From CAMTUW01 sp947085035 (lineage in GTDB: Bacteria > Actinomycetota > Coriobacteriia > Anaerosomatales > PHET01): a DNA stretch of 32,230 nucleotides. The translations under genes and the position numbers were made by a program. The DNA lies in contig CAMTUW010000036.1 in NCBI GenBank assembly GCA_947085035.1, forward strand, positions 1 to 32,230. Reading direction: 5' to 3'. Positions 8,643-20,101 of the stretch are shown here, piece by piece. The notes beneath the pieces are model-generated. The model was not told the DNA's origin and searched no databases. It saw only the letters and a program-made list of their open reading frames with translations. Positions within the stretch are counted from its first letter, which is position 1. Every line of letters starts with the position of its first letter.

Positions 8643-8659
8643 CACGATACGCGAGAAGC

Positions 8660-9691
8660 TCATGCGCGCCATCGACTCGGAATCATGATCCGCTCATAGG
8701 TTCTGATCGCGAAACGGTCGGTCATGCCGGACACATAATCGGTCACGGCCTGAGGCAGGTCCTCCTCGCGATCAGGACGTTCGTCTGCTGGAAGCTCATG
8801 GGGGTTCGCGAGGTAGTACTCGAACAATGTGCGGACGACCCCGTACGCTTTTGGCTCCTCAGCCTTCGCCATTGGCGAAAGATAGACGTTCTCGAACAGG
8901 AACCGGCGCAGGTCGAGCATGGCGGTCATGACCGGTTCACTCATCGTGATGTGGTCAGCGGTCTGGCTGGTGCGAACGAGGTCCTCAACGAGAGTCGTGA
9001 TGCGCTTCGCATGGGTGTGTCCCAAGACATCCGTCGAATCACAGGGAAGGTCCGTCTCGGCGAGAACGCCTGCCCGGATGGCATCGTCGATGTCGTGGTT
9101 CACGTAGGCGATTCGATCTGCGATCGCGACGATCTGACCTTCAAGCGTAGCGGCGGGCACACTTCCCGTGTGCCTATGGATGCCGTCACGCACCTCCCAC
9201 GTCAGATTGAGCCCGACACCCTCGTATTCGAGGTGCTCGACGATTCTCAAGCTCTGAAGATTGTGCTTGAACGGGAACGGGGCCGTCGGATACTCACGAA
9301 GAGCCTCTTCGAGCGCATCGTCGAGCGCGTCTTCGCCCGTGTGACCGAAGGGCGTGTGGCCCAGATCGTGGCCGAGAGCGATGGCCTCGGTCAGATCCTC
9401 GTTGAACCGAAGCGCCCGGGCGATCGATCGTGCGATCTGGGAGACCTCGAGTGTGTGGGTCAGGCGGGTTCGATAGTGGTCACCTTCGGGTGCGAGAAAG
9501 ACCTGCGTCTTGTGCGACAACCGTCGAAACGCCTTGCAGTGGATGATGCGATCGCGGTCACGCTGGAAGTCAGTCCTGTGCGCATCAGGCCGCAGAGCGC
9601 GCTCGCGACCCCGCGACGCATCTGAGAATGCGGCCCTGGGCGAGAGGAACCTATGCTCGTGAGCCTCCCATGCCTCGCGGATCGTCGTCAC
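8660..9691 (-). CDS. dgt: dGTPase-like HD-domain deoxynucleotide triphosphohydrolase
   Basis: This 343-aa protein is of the bacterial dGTPase-like group, which cleaves dNTPs to deoxynucleosides and triphosphate and thereby adjusts DNA precursor pools. The HD metal site is clear: His79 in RLTHTLEVSQIAR, His108-Asp109 in GHDLGHTPFGH, with more His at 112 and 117. The N-terminal signature RDRDRIIHCKAFRRLSHKTQ is typical of the family, as is the length. The start is GTG with GAGGAGA about 8 bases upstream. A dgt homologue upstream of dnaG-rpoD is common in Gram-positive bacteria; here hppA lies between them. The small membrane protein gene ends 21 bases upstream, so the two probably share a transcript. 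Confidence 0.93.
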   Translation of the reverse strand: MTTIREAWEAHEHRFLSPRAAFSDASRGRERALRPDAHRTDFQRDRDRIIHCKAFRRLSHKTQVFLAPEGDHYRTRLTHTLEVSQIARSIARALRFNEDLTEAIALGHDLGHTPFGHTGEDALDDALEEALREYPTAPFPFKHNLQSLRIVEHLEYEGVGLNLTWEVRDGIHRHTGSVPAATLEGQIVAIADRIAYVNHDIDDAIRAGVLAETDLPCDSTDVLGHTHAKRITTLVEDLVRTSQTADHITMSEPVMTAMLDLRRFLFENVYLSPMAKAEEPKAYGVVRTLFEYYLANPHELPADERPDREEDLPQAVTDYVSGMTDRFAIRTYERIMIPSRWRA

Positions 9692-9712
9692 GCTTCCATC
9701 TCCTCATCAGGG

Positions 9713-10060
9713 TCAGGCGAACACGCGAGGGTACAGAACGGCCAGGCCGACGGCGAGTGCCGCCGAGGCCAGTCCGGCGATCAGCCAAGGTCGGTGTGCG
9801 CGCTGAAGTCTGGTGATCCACACGATCAACAACGCAGGAGGGATACCTACGGCAGAACCGATCGCAAACGCAGCAGCGAACTCCCGCGCCTCGCTTGGAG
9901 CGAACCCGTATGGTTCGGATATCGCCCAATCGTACAACGCGACTGTGACACCGCAGACCAGAAGCGCGCCGAGCAGGTCTCGCCAGAAGGGTACGAAAGT
10001 ACGCGAGCGACCCTGGATCATCGGTGAACCGGGCGGCTGCCAGAGTTTGGTACCCCTCAC
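9713..10060 (-). CDS. Small membrane protein of unknown function
   Basis: I do not recognise this 115-aa protein. It has a basic N-terminal stretch (GRSRTFVPFWRD) and three hydrophobic segments: LLGALLVCGVTVALYDW, FAIGSAVGIPPALLIVWITR, and the C-terminal LIAGLASAALAVGLAVLY. It is probably an inner-membrane protein. I choose the GTG at 10060 because AGGAGG lies about 9 bases upstream. The GTG two codons earlier is too close to that site. The gene is 21 bases upstream of dgt and follows the ppdK stop by about 60 bases. Codon use and composition look like the neighbours. Confidence 0.65.
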   Translation of the reverse strand: MRGTKLWQPPGSPMIQGRSRTFVPFWRDLLGALLVCGVTVALYDWAISEPYGFAPSEAREFAAAFAIGSAVGIPPALLIVWITRLQRAHRPWLIAGLASAALAVGLAVLYPRVFA

Positions 10061-10079
10061 TCCCACTCCCCTCCTGCAA

Positions 10080-10110
10080 GAAAGGCCCGGCGAGATTGGC
10101 CAGGCCTTTC
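10080..10110 (-). terminator. Possible ppdK terminator
   Basis: On the minus strand, GAAAGGCC pairs with GGCCTTTC around a 15-base loop that can extend the stem. It lies 10 bases after the ppdK stop and is followed by TTGCAGG. The U-tract is short and the ribosome binding site of the next gene starts immediately after. Termination is probably partial. Confidence 0.45.
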
Positions 10111-10119
10111 ACCTGGATC

Positions 10120-12843
<2,724 letters not shown>

Positions 12844-12931
12844 CTCATTCTCCCTCTCGTGTCAGGGGCCAGCGCCCTGCATGATACCGTACCGTTCCCC
12901 GCCTGCGACCAACCGTGCGAAGTCGAATGTC

Positions 12932-13747
12932 TCAGTCCTGGGTGGACAGCCCGCCTTCCACGTGACGGATGATCTCTTGTGCGGCTTCCTCGACCGCACG
13001 ATTGTCGGTGCGAACGACCAGACAACCGATGCGGCGCATCAACGCCCGCGCTTGTTCGAGGTCACGTTCGACTGGTTCGCGCTCCGCATACCCCGGGACC
13101 CAACCACCGAGTTCGCGCATGCGCTCGCTCCTGATGCCGAGCAGCACGTCGAGGCTCGTGACCAGCCCGAACACGCGACGGGGGTCGAGAGTGAACAGTT
13201 CGGCGGGAGGCTCGACCCCCGGCGCGAGAGGAACGTTCGCGACACGCCACCCTTTGAATGCGAGATACATCGACAGCGGTGTCTTGCTGGTGCGAGAGAC
13301 TCCGATGAGCACGATGTCGGCCTCGGCGAGCCCTTCAGGGTTGCGACCGTCGTCGTGCTTGACGGCGAACTCGGTGGCCTCGATCCGGGAGAAGTACTCC
13401 GCGTCGGTACGCCTGATGGCGCCGGCTTCATGGGTGGACTGGAATCCGCTCACACTCCCGAGAAGGTTCACCGCGGGACTCAGCAGGTCGACCCCGTTCA
13501 CGCCCTCGGCGAGGAGAGCCTCCATCTCGTCGCACAAAGCTCTGTCCACGAGGGTGTAGAGGAAGATGCAGTGTCTGCCGCAATGCGAGCGCACGACCTC
13601 GCGGAGTTGCTCAGGGGTGGTGACCTTCTCGAGACGCTCGATGCGAAACGCCTCGTCATCGAATTGAGCGGCCGCTGCGCGAGCGACCATCTCGCCGGTC
13701 TCGCCCAGCGAGTCCGACAGAACGTGTATCGCTACCGGCTGCGCCAC
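12932..13747 (-). CDS. PPDK regulatory protein (DUF299 kinase/pyrophosphorylase)
   Basis: This 271-aa bifunctional regulator belongs to the DUF299 family. Members inactivate pyruvate phosphate dikinase by ADP-dependent phosphorylation of the Thr near the catalytic His, and reactivate it by Pi-dependent removal that releases PPi. The P-loop-like GVSRTSKT is at 149-156, and the N terminus IHVLSDSLGETGE and the segment VDLLSPAV are also family signatures. The sister family acts on PEP synthetase, but the adjacent gene is ppdK, so PPDK is the likely target. The GTG start lies 3 bases after the glyS stop, suggesting translational coupling with glyS. An 88-base gap separates it from ppdK. Confidence 0.93.
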   Translation of the reverse strand: MAQPVAIHVLSDSLGETGEMVARAAAAQFDDEAFRIERLEKVTTPEQLREVVRSHCGRHCIFLYTLVDRALCDEMEALLAEGVNGVDLLSPAVNLLGSVSGFQSTHEAGAIRRTDAEYFSRIEATEFAVKHDDGRNPEGLAEADIVLIGVSRTSKTPLSMYLAFKGWRVANVPLAPGVEPPAELFTLDPRRVFGLVTSLDVLLGIRSERMRELGGWVPGYAEREPVERDLEQARALMRRIGCLVVRTDNRAVEEAAQEIIRHVEGGLSTQD

Positions 13748-13750
13748 TTC

Positions 13751-15826
13751 TCACCCGGCCAGACGGCTGAAGTCACCGAACGAAGTGAACAACGAGACGA
13801 AACGGTTCAGTGACCGCAGGCGGTTCTCGCGAAGTGCCGGGTTCTCATCCATCACCATCACGCCGTCGAAGAAGGCATCGATCGGACCTCTCAGCCCGGC
13901 GAAGGAGGCGAGCAGCGCGGAGTACGCCTCTTGCGAGAACATCTGGCTCGCTGTGGACTCAGCGGCGTCGAGGGCGTCGGCGAGCGCCAACTCCTCCGGA
14001 CCCATGATGGAGCGGTCGACTCCGGTTCCCAGCTCCGGCGCCGAGAGGTTCCTCGCACGCGTGTACGCCACCGAGAGGTCCTCCATCGCGTCGCTCGCTT
14101 CGCGAAAACGCGTCAGTGCCTCGGCGCGCGCAAGGGCGTCCGCGGGATCATCGGCTGCAGTCGCCATCACAGCGGCCACGGTGTCGTAGGCGTGTCCGCG
14201 GTCACGGAGAATCGTCTCGAGACGTCCGCAGAAGAACTCCTTGACGGCGCCGCCAACGACGTCCACTTCGAACTCAGTGCGCTCAGCGATACCCGCGAGC
14301 GCCTCGGAGATGAGCTCATCAAGCCTGACGCGGGTACCGGAAAGCGCCATCTGGAGGATCCCGATGGCCGAGCGGCGCAAAGCGAACGGGTCAGACGTCC
14401 CGCGCGGCGCCATGCCCGCCGCGAAGATCCCGCAGATCGTGTCGGCCTTGTCAGCGATCGAGACCAGGCGCCCGGCAAGCGTGGACGGCGCCTCATCGCC
14501 TGCGAAGCGCGGACGGTAGTGCTCCTCGATCGCGAGTGCGACCTGCGGTACCTCGCCCGCCGCCAGCGCGTAGTAGCGGCCCATCGTCCCTTGCAGGTCC
14601 GTGAACTCGACAACACAGCTCGTCACGAGGTCGGCTTTTGCCAGGTGCGCCGCACGGGTCGCCCAAGCGGTCTCGTCGGCCGGAGCGTCATAGAGCTCCG
14701 CGAGCCTGCCCGTGAGCAGCTCGATGCGCTGGACCTTCTCGGCAAGGGTCCCGAGTTTCTCCTGGAACACCACCGATTCGAGTTTGGGGAGCCACTGCTC
14801 AAGAGGAACAGCGAGGTCCTCTCGGTAGAAGAAGGCCGCATCGGCGAGGCGCGCGCGTATCACGCGCTCGTGGCCGCGAACGATGGCATCGGTCTGACCG
14901 GAAGCACCGTTGTGCGCGACGATGAAGCGGTTGTCGAGCGAACCGTCGGCACGCTCGAGCGGGAAGTAGCGCTGGTGGCTGGTCATCGCGTGGGTGAGCA
15001 TCTCGCGCGGAACGGCGAGGAACTCCTCGTCAAACGTCCCGACGGCGACTGTGGGCCACTCGAGAAGGTTCACGACCTCGGAAAACGTTTTGTCGGGAAC
15101 GACAGCTCGCCCGCCGTGGGTGGTGGCCGCTGACTCGATGCCCTCTCGGAGAGCCTTCGCCCTGACCTCGTGATCGACGAGCACATGCGCACGCTCGAGG
15201 AGTGTCGGATACTCCCAGGCGGCGGGCACCTGCACGGGATCCGGGGTGAGGAAGCGATGTCCCCGCGTCGTGCGCCCGGCCACCAGGCCCGCGAACTCGA
15301 CCGGCACGACATCGGTGCCGAAGATGCACAGCAGCCACCGTACCGGACGCGGGAAACGAGCAGCGCCACTTCCCCATCGCTGCGACTTCGCCCAATCGAG
15401 GTTCTCGGTCACCCGTGCGAGCAAGCCGGGAAGAACCGACGTCGCCTCACCACCGACGGTCTCGATGGTGGCGTAGACGTAGCGTCCGCCGGATTCATCG
15501 TCTCGGACCTCGAGCGACTCGACGCTGACACCCTTGCCGCGCGCGAATCCGAGAGCGGCCTGCGTGGGTGCGCCGTCCGCGCCGAAGGCTGCGGCGGCCG
15601 AGGGGCCCTTGGCCACGGTGACGGCGTCGGACTGCCGCTCAGCGAGCTGGCTCACGAGCACCGCGATGCGGCGGGGCGACGCAAGGATCGCCACGCCCTC
15701 GTAGCCGAAGCGGGCCTCATCGAGCGCCCGGGGAATGGCGACCTGCAACTGTTCGATGGCCGCGTAGACAGCGCTCGACGGCAGCTCTTCCGTACCGATC
15801 TCATAGACGAGGTCGCGACCGCTCAT
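13751..15826 (-). CDS. glyS: Glycyl-tRNA synthetase beta subunit
   Basis: This 691-aa subunit of the alpha2beta2 glycyl-tRNA synthetase contributes tRNA recognition. It begins with the family signature LVYEIGTEELPSSAV. Further hallmarks are ASPRRIAVLV, the long central region with MTHAMTSHQRYFPL, and the HD-like/anticodon-binding C-terminal part (SIADKADTICGIFAAG, DPFALRRSAIGIL). I start it at the ATG at 15826, which overlaps the glyQ stop as ATGA. A longer open frame upstream to 16066 is only the shadow of glyQ. A two-subunit enzyme is normal in Coriobacteriia and Firmicutes but not in most other Actinomycetota. Confidence 0.97.
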   Translation of the reverse strand: MSGRDLVYEIGTEELPSSAVYAAIEQLQVAIPRALDEARFGYEGVAILASPRRIAVLVSQLAERQSDAVTVAKGPSAAAAFGADGAPTQAALGFARGKGVSVESLEVRDDESGGRYVYATIETVGGEATSVLPGLLARVTENLDWAKSQRWGSGAARFPRPVRWLLCIFGTDVVPVEFAGLVAGRTTRGHRFLTPDPVQVPAAWEYPTLLERAHVLVDHEVRAKALREGIESAATTHGGRAVVPDKTFSEVVNLLEWPTVAVGTFDEEFLAVPREMLTHAMTSHQRYFPLERADGSLDNRFIVAHNGASGQTDAIVRGHERVIRARLADAAFFYREDLAVPLEQWLPKLESVVFQEKLGTLAEKVQRIELLTGRLAELYDAPADETAWATRAAHLAKADLVTSCVVEFTDLQGTMGRYYALAAGEVPQVALAIEEHYRPRFAGDEAPSTLAGRLVSIADKADTICGIFAAGMAPRGTSDPFALRRSAIGILQMALSGTRVRLDELISEALAGIAERTEFEVDVVGGAVKEFFCGRLETILRDRGHAYDTVAAVMATAADDPADALARAEALTRFREASDAMEDLSVAYTRARNLSAPELGTGVDRSIMGPEELALADALDAAESTASQMFSQEAYSALLASFAGLRGPIDAFFDGVMVMDENPALRENRLRSLNRFVSLFTSFGDFSRLAG

Positions 15827-16746
15827 AGGGCGCCACCTCCTTCCACGGAAGACGCCTCTTCGAGCGGAATCTCCGCAGCGGGCGTGACCAGCTCGAGGTA
15901 GGCCGCGCAGCACGCCTTGGCGAGCGCTCGAACGCGCAGGATGTAGCCCTGGCGCTCGGTCACGCTGATCGCCCCGCGCGCATCGAGCAGGTTGAACGCG
16001 TGGCTGCACTTGAGCACGTAATCGTAGGCGGGCAGCACGTAGCCCGCCTTCAGGGTGCGCGCACACTCGTTCTCGTAGGTCGAGAACAGACCGAGCAACA
16101 TGTCAACGTCGGCGATCTCGAAGTTGTAGGCGGAGTACTGCTGCTCGTTTCGCAAGAACACGTCACCGTATGTGAAGGTGGTGCCGTCCGGGGCTTTTGA
16201 CCAGAGCAGGTCATAGACGCTGTCCACCCCTTGGATGTACATGGCGAGACGCTCTATCCCGTAGGTGATCTCGGCCGGAACGGGGCGACACTCGAAGCCG
16301 CCGACCTGCTGGAAGTAGGTGAACTGGGTGCACTCCATCCCGTTGAGCCAGACCTCCCAGCCCAGACCCCAGGCGCCCAGCGTAGGTGACTCCCAGTCGT
16401 CCTCGACGAGGCGGATGTCATGCTCGGAGGGCTCGATACCAATGGCGCGCAGTGAGTCGAAGTACAGATCGAGCACGTTATCGGGGCTCGGCTTCAGGAT
16501 CACCTGGTACTGATAGTAGTGCTGCAATCGGTTGGGGTTCTCGCCGTAACGACCGTCCGTGGGACGGCGTGATGGCTGGACGTAGGCCGTGTACCACGGC
16601 TCAGGCCCCAGTGAGCGCAACGTGGTCGCCGGGTGGAACGTGCCCGCTCCGACCTCCGTGTCGTAGGGCTGCAGCACGACGCATCCCTGGTCCGCCCAGT
16701 ACCGCGAAAGCGAAAGGATGATGTCTTGGAATGTCATCGCAGCCAT
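15823..16746 (-). CDS. glyQ: Glycyl-tRNA synthetase alpha subunit
   Basis: This 307-aa class II catalytic subunit forms glycyl-adenylate and charges tRNA-Gly together with GlyS. It shows the very conserved N terminus TFQDIILSLSRYWADQGCVV, followed by QPYDTEVGAGTFHPAT and YVQPSRRPTDGRYGENPNR. The C-terminal tail runs about 20 residues past LVTPA. I choose the ATG at 16746 because AAGGGG lies 10 bases upstream; the ATG at 16737 is an alternative. The 62-base gap to rarD holds no T-box-like leader that I can see. The stop overlaps the glyS start. Confidence 0.97.
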   Translation of the reverse strand: MAAMTFQDIILSLSRYWADQGCVVLQPYDTEVGAGTFHPATTLRSLGPEPWYTAYVQPSRRPTDGRYGENPNRLQHYYQYQVILKPSPDNVLDLYFDSLRAIGIEPSEHDIRLVEDDWESPTLGAWGLGWEVWLNGMECTQFTYFQQVGGFECRPVPAEITYGIERLAMYIQGVDSVYDLLWSKAPDGTTFTYGDVFLRNEQQYSAYNFEIADVDMLLGLFSTYENECARTLKAGYVLPAYDYVLKCSHAFNLLDARGAISVTERQGYILRVRALAKACCAAYLELVTPAAEIPLEEASSVEGGGAL

Positions 16747-16808
16747 GTGTCGGGAACCCCTTCGAATACGTGACCCGTGCCCCTCTGACGAGTGAGGCAC
16801 ATATTACA

Positions 16809-17699
16809 TCAGGTGAGCTCTGCCGACGCGGACGTGGCTCGGTTTGTGAGGATGCCCCCGATAGCGAAGATCGCGAGCGCCGCCCAGACCAGGCCGAAGC
16901 CTGCAAGTCGATGCAGGCTCAACGTCTCTCCGAAGACGAACACTCCCAGCAGCAGCTGAATCGTGGGAGCGATGTACTGCAAGATGCCCACCCATATCAA
17001 CGGGATGCGCCGCGCGGCCGACGCGAACAGCAGGAGCGGTACGGTGGTGGCGATGCCCGCACCCACGAGAAGCCCGTCCGTCCGCAGTCCGCTCTGAAGA
17101 AACGCGCCGCTGCCGGAGGTCTGGACGAAGACCAGGTACGCGAGGGCCGGGATGAGCAAGAGTCCCGTCTCGAACGCCAGACCATGAACGGAGCCCAACG
17201 GAGCCGTCTTCTTCACGAGCCCATACAGCGCGAACGTGACCGCGAGCGTGAGCGCGATCCACGGCAGCCGCCCGTAGTCGAAGGTCAGGTAGATGACCCC
17301 GGATGCCGCAAGCGCCACAGCACACCACTGCCACGGCCGCAGCCTCTCTCCCAGAAGAATCACGCCGAACACGATACTGATGAGCGGATTGATGAAGTAC
17401 CCGAGACTCGTCTCGACGATATGTCCGGCGTTGACCGCCCACACGTACGTCAGCCAGTTCACGCTCACAAGGACGGCCGCGATCGAATAGATCCGCAACA
17501 CCTTCGGCGCGAGTACTGCCGAGCGAAACGCGCCGAACTGCCGGGAGAGCGCGATGACGATGACGAGTAGCACGAACGACCAGACGATCCTGTGACTGAT
17601 GAGTTGGGTCGCCGGAACATGGGCAAGCAGCTTCCAATAGATCGGAAACAGTCCCCACGAGACATACGCCGCGACCGCGTACCAGATTCCGCGGGTCAT
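16809..17699 (-). CDS. rarD: RarD/EamA-family permease
   Basis: This 296-aa polytopic membrane protein of the drug/metabolite transporter superfamily has about ten hydrophobic helices in two EamA-like halves. The N terminus GIWYAVAAYVSWGLFPIYWK and the segment ETSLGYFINPL are characteristic of the RarD subgroup. RarD was named in chloramphenicol resistance work, but the natural substrate of most members is unknown. Some relatives carry amino acids or sugar derivatives. The ATG overlaps the recO stop (ATGA), so it is translated within the same operon. Nothing in its sequence ties it to recO or glyQ function. Confidence 0.88.
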   Translation of the reverse strand: MTRGIWYAVAAYVSWGLFPIYWKLLAHVPATQLISHRIVWSFVLLVIVIALSRQFGAFRSAVLAPKVLRIYSIAAVLVSVNWLTYVWAVNAGHIVETSLGYFINPLISIVFGVILLGERLRPWQWCAVALAASGVIYLTFDYGRLPWIALTLAVTFALYGLVKKTAPLGSVHGLAFETGLLLIPALAYLVFVQTSGSGAFLQSGLRTDGLLVGAGIATTVPLLLFASAARRIPLIWVGILQYIAPTIQLLLGVFVFGETLSLHRLAGFGLVWAALAIFAIGGILTNRATSASAELT

Positions 17700-18457
17700 C
17701 GTGCATCGACGCGCGTGAGTCCCGCCCAGTAGTCAAGCGCCTTGAGACGAGCGGGCAGATGGTAGACGACGAACGCGCGCATCACATCGAAGCAGTCTGC
17801 GACGGCTGGCGGAGGCGGCGGATCAGAGGCGATGTCGGTCATGGTCATGCCGAGCAGTGCGAGAAGCCACTCTCGCGCCTCTTCGGGGACACGCAGTGCG
17901 CCCGGGTCGAGGTCTCCGCACGCCGGACACAGTGCGCCGCCGTGACGCAACGAGAAGCTCCCACCGTCCGCACGGTTCACGCCGCATGCGGCGCAGGACT
18001 CCAGTACGGGGCGGTAGCCGTGGACGGACATGGCTTTGAGCAGGAAAGCGACGACGAGGGCGGGCAGCGACTCACGCGGCGCGACCTCCATGACGGCAAG
18101 CGTCTTGACTGACAGCGGGAACAGCCGTGGTTCCGCTTGACCTTCCAGCGACATCTTTTCGAGCATGTTGACCACAACGGCCGCAGCCGCCGATCGGTCG
18201 AGGTCCTCGCGAAGTCCGGTGTTGCTCTGCGCCGTCCGCGCCTCACTCACGGTCTCGAGCGAGGCGCCCGTGTGCATGAGCAAGTCAACGACGCAGTACG
18301 GCTCCAGCCTTCCGCCGAACCTCGAACCCGGCCTGCGAAGCCCCTTGGCAACGGCACGCACCTGGCGGCCGTCATCGGCTAGCAGGGTGAGGATGACATC
18401 CGTCTCGCCCAGTTTGGTCTTTCGCAAGACGAGGGCCGTCAGCGGGTATGCGGGCAT
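17696..18457 (-). CDS. recO: DNA repair protein RecO
   Basis: This 253-aa recombination mediator helps load RecA onto SSB-coated single-stranded DNA in the RecFOR pathway. The N-terminal OB fold starts with YPLTALVLRKTKLGETDVIL and includes VRAVAKGLRRPGSRFGG. The C-terminal helical domain carries a zinc-binding set of four cysteines: Cys155, Cys158, Cys177 and Cys180 (CAACG and CPACG). A Pro-rich stretch (DPPPPPAV) precedes the last helices. The gene follows deoC by about 20 bases and overlaps rarD by 4 bases. Its location near era is a conserved arrangement in Gram-positive bacteria. Confidence 0.95.
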   Translation of the reverse strand: MPAYPLTALVLRKTKLGETDVILTLLADDGRQVRAVAKGLRRPGSRFGGRLEPYCVVDLLMHTGASLETVSEARTAQSNTGLREDLDRSAAAAVVVNMLEKMSLEGQAEPRLFPLSVKTLAVMEVAPRESLPALVVAFLLKAMSVHGYRPVLESCAACGVNRADGGSFSLRHGGALCPACGDLDPGALRVPEEAREWLLALLGMTMTDIASDPPPPPAVADCFDVMRAFVVYHLPARLKALDYWAGLTRVDAR

Positions 18458-18478
18458 CCTGTCGCTGATTCCGCAGAG

Positions 18479-19171
18479 CTAGCTGGCGCGCTCGGCGGCA
18501 TGAGCGAGTATCGACAGGCCCGCCGAGGTGCCGATGCGGTTCGCGCCCGCCTGAAGCATGGAAAGCGCGGCGTCGAGATCGCGGATGCCGCCGGCGGCTT
18601 TGACACCGATGTCCGGTCCGACAGTCGCACGCATCACCTCGATGTCTCGAACGTACGCGCCACGAGGGCCGAACCCCGTTGACGTCTTCACGAACGCGGC
18701 GCCCGCCTCGACGGACAACCGACAGCCCACTACGATGTCGGCCTCCTCCAGGTACCCCGTCTCGAGGATGACCTTCACCGAAGCCGCTCCGCCGCCTTCA
18801 GAAAGAACCGCGTCGACGACCGCCGCGATGTCGTCTCGCACCAACGCCTCCTCGCCAGCGAGCAGAGCGCCCAGGTTCACCACCATGTCGACCTCAGCGC
18901 AGCCGAGGCTCACAAGTCGAGCAGCCTCCTCAGCCTTCGTTTCGGTGAGCGAGTAGCCCAACGGAAAGCCGACGACCGAGCACACGAGCGTGGACGTGCC
19001 GGCGAGGCGCTGTGAGGCGAGCGGAACGAGGAAGGGCGAGACGCACAGTGTCGCGAACCCGGAGTCGCGAGACTCCTCCATCCATTCGGCGGCATGAGCC
19101 AGCGAGACCGTGGGGTTCAGCAGTGTCTGATCGATCGAGGAAGCGAGTGTGGCGGTATCGATCTTGATCAC
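18479..19171 (-). CDS. deoC: Deoxyribose-phosphate aldolase
   Basis: This 230-aa class I aldolase cleaves 2-deoxyribose-5-phosphate to glyceraldehyde-3-phosphate and acetaldehyde in deoxynucleoside salvage. The barrel shows the Schiff-base Lys162 in FVKTSTGFGPRGA, the acid/base pair Asp95 (AEVDMVVNLG) and Lys191 (GVKAAGGIRD), and the phosphate-binding GTSAG near the end. Its length is usual. The start is GTG, overlapping the era stop (GTGA). It shares a nucleoside-salvage theme with cdd one gene upstream, although era lies between them. Confidence 0.96.
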   Translation of the reverse strand: MIKIDTATLASSIDQTLLNPTVSLAHAAEWMEESRDSGFATLCVSPFLVPLASQRLAGTSTLVCSVVGFPLGYSLTETKAEEAARLVSLGCAEVDMVVNLGALLAGEEALVRDDIAAVVDAVLSEGGGAASVKVILETGYLEEADIVVGCRLSVEAGAAFVKTSTGFGPRGAYVRDIEVMRATVGPDIGVKAAGGIRDLDAALSMLQAGANRIGTSAGLSILAHAAERAS

Positions 19172-20079
19172 AGGCCCTCTCCGTATCCGAAGCGCCGGAT
19201 CTGCGATGCATCACGGCGCCAGTCCTTCTTCACTTTAACCGTCAACTCGAGGAACACGCGGGTTCCAAGAAGCCGCTCCAGGTCCTCGCGAGCCTGCGAG
19301 CCGATCGTCTTGATCGAGCTCCCGCCCTTGCCGATGATGATGCCCTTCTGCGAGGCCCTCTCGACATAGATGACCGCCCAGATCCGCGTGAGATCCTTCT
19401 TGGGCAGACTCTCGAACTCCTCCACCTGGACTCCAACGGCGTGCGGCACCTCGTCAAACGTGGTGCGAAGAACCTTCTCACGAATGAACTCGGCGATCAT
19501 GACCTCGAGTGATTGATCGGTTGGCATGTCTCGCGGGAACCAACGCGGACCGTCAGGTAACAGGCGCACCACGGTCTCGTAGAATCCGTCGACGTTGAAG
19601 CCGGCGGTCGCTGACAGAACAACGACGTCATCCCACTTGAGGAGGGCACCGGCCGTCGCGAGCTGAGCTTGCACCTGGGACTCGGTCGCGATATCGGCCT
19701 TGGTGATCACGAGAACGCGATGGTTGACGCCGCGCGCCTTGGCCACATGCTCTGCGACCCAGCGATCCCCGCCCCCGACCGGCTTGGTGGCGTCGATGAG
19801 CATCGCGACGACATCGACGTCTTCGAGCGACTTGAGCGCGGAGCGGTTGAGTTGCTCGCCCAAAGCGTCATAGGGCTTATGCAGTCCGGGCGTGTCCACG
19901 AGCACGATCTGAGCGTCTTCGCGATCGATGATGGCGCGCAAGCGATGGCGCGTGGTCTGCGGCGTGTCGCTCGTGATCGCGACCTTGGAGCCCGCAAGCG
20001 CGTTCGTCAAAGTCGATTTTCCGGCGTTGGGTCGCCCCACAAGTGCCACGAACCCAGACCGAACGACTTCATGTCCCAT
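19168..20079 (-). CDS. era: GTPase Era
   Basis: This 303-aa GTPase binds 16S rRNA and aids maturation of the small ribosomal subunit. The G1 loop is GRPNAGKST (residues 15-23; Ala where Val is usual), G2 lies in DTPQTTRHRLR, G3 is DTPGLHK and G4 is TKAD. The C-terminal KH domain has GIIIGKGGSSIKTIGSQARE. I take the ATG at 20079, which gives the normal short lead before the G domain, but no clear ribosome binding site precedes it. The GTG at 20100, one base after the cdd stop, and the ATG at 20115 are possible alternatives. It shares the YbeY and PhoH neighbourhood, which also relates to rRNA processing. Confidence 0.96.
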   Translation of the reverse strand: MGHEVVRSGFVALVGRPNAGKSTLTNALAGSKVAITSDTPQTTRHRLRAIIDREDAQIVLVDTPGLHKPYDALGEQLNRSALKSLEDVDVVAMLIDATKPVGGGDRWVAEHVAKARGVNHRVLVITKADIATESQVQAQLATAGALLKWDDVVVLSATAGFNVDGFYETVVRLLPDGPRWFPRDMPTDQSLEVMIAEFIREKVLRTTFDEVPHAVGVQVEEFESLPKKDLTRIWAVIYVERASQKGIIIGKGGSSIKTIGSQAREDLERLLGTRVFLELTVKVKKDWRRDASQIRRFGYGEGL

Positions 20080-20101
20080 ATTCGAGTCAGTCGGGGCCAC
20101 G

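Noticed and set aside
15827..16066. 80-residue N-terminal extension of glyS
   Set aside because: It lies inside glyQ and is unlike any GlyS N terminus. The family signature begins at the ATG at 15826, which has ATGA coupling.
16747..16808. T-box leader upstream of glyQ
   Set aside because: The gap to rarD is only 62 bases, too short for a T-box, and no specifier or antiterminator elements are visible.
16804..17736. 310-aa open frame overlapping rarD in another frame
   Set aside because: Its composition is Arg/His/Gly-rich and it covers a clear EamA-type transporter in the correct frame.
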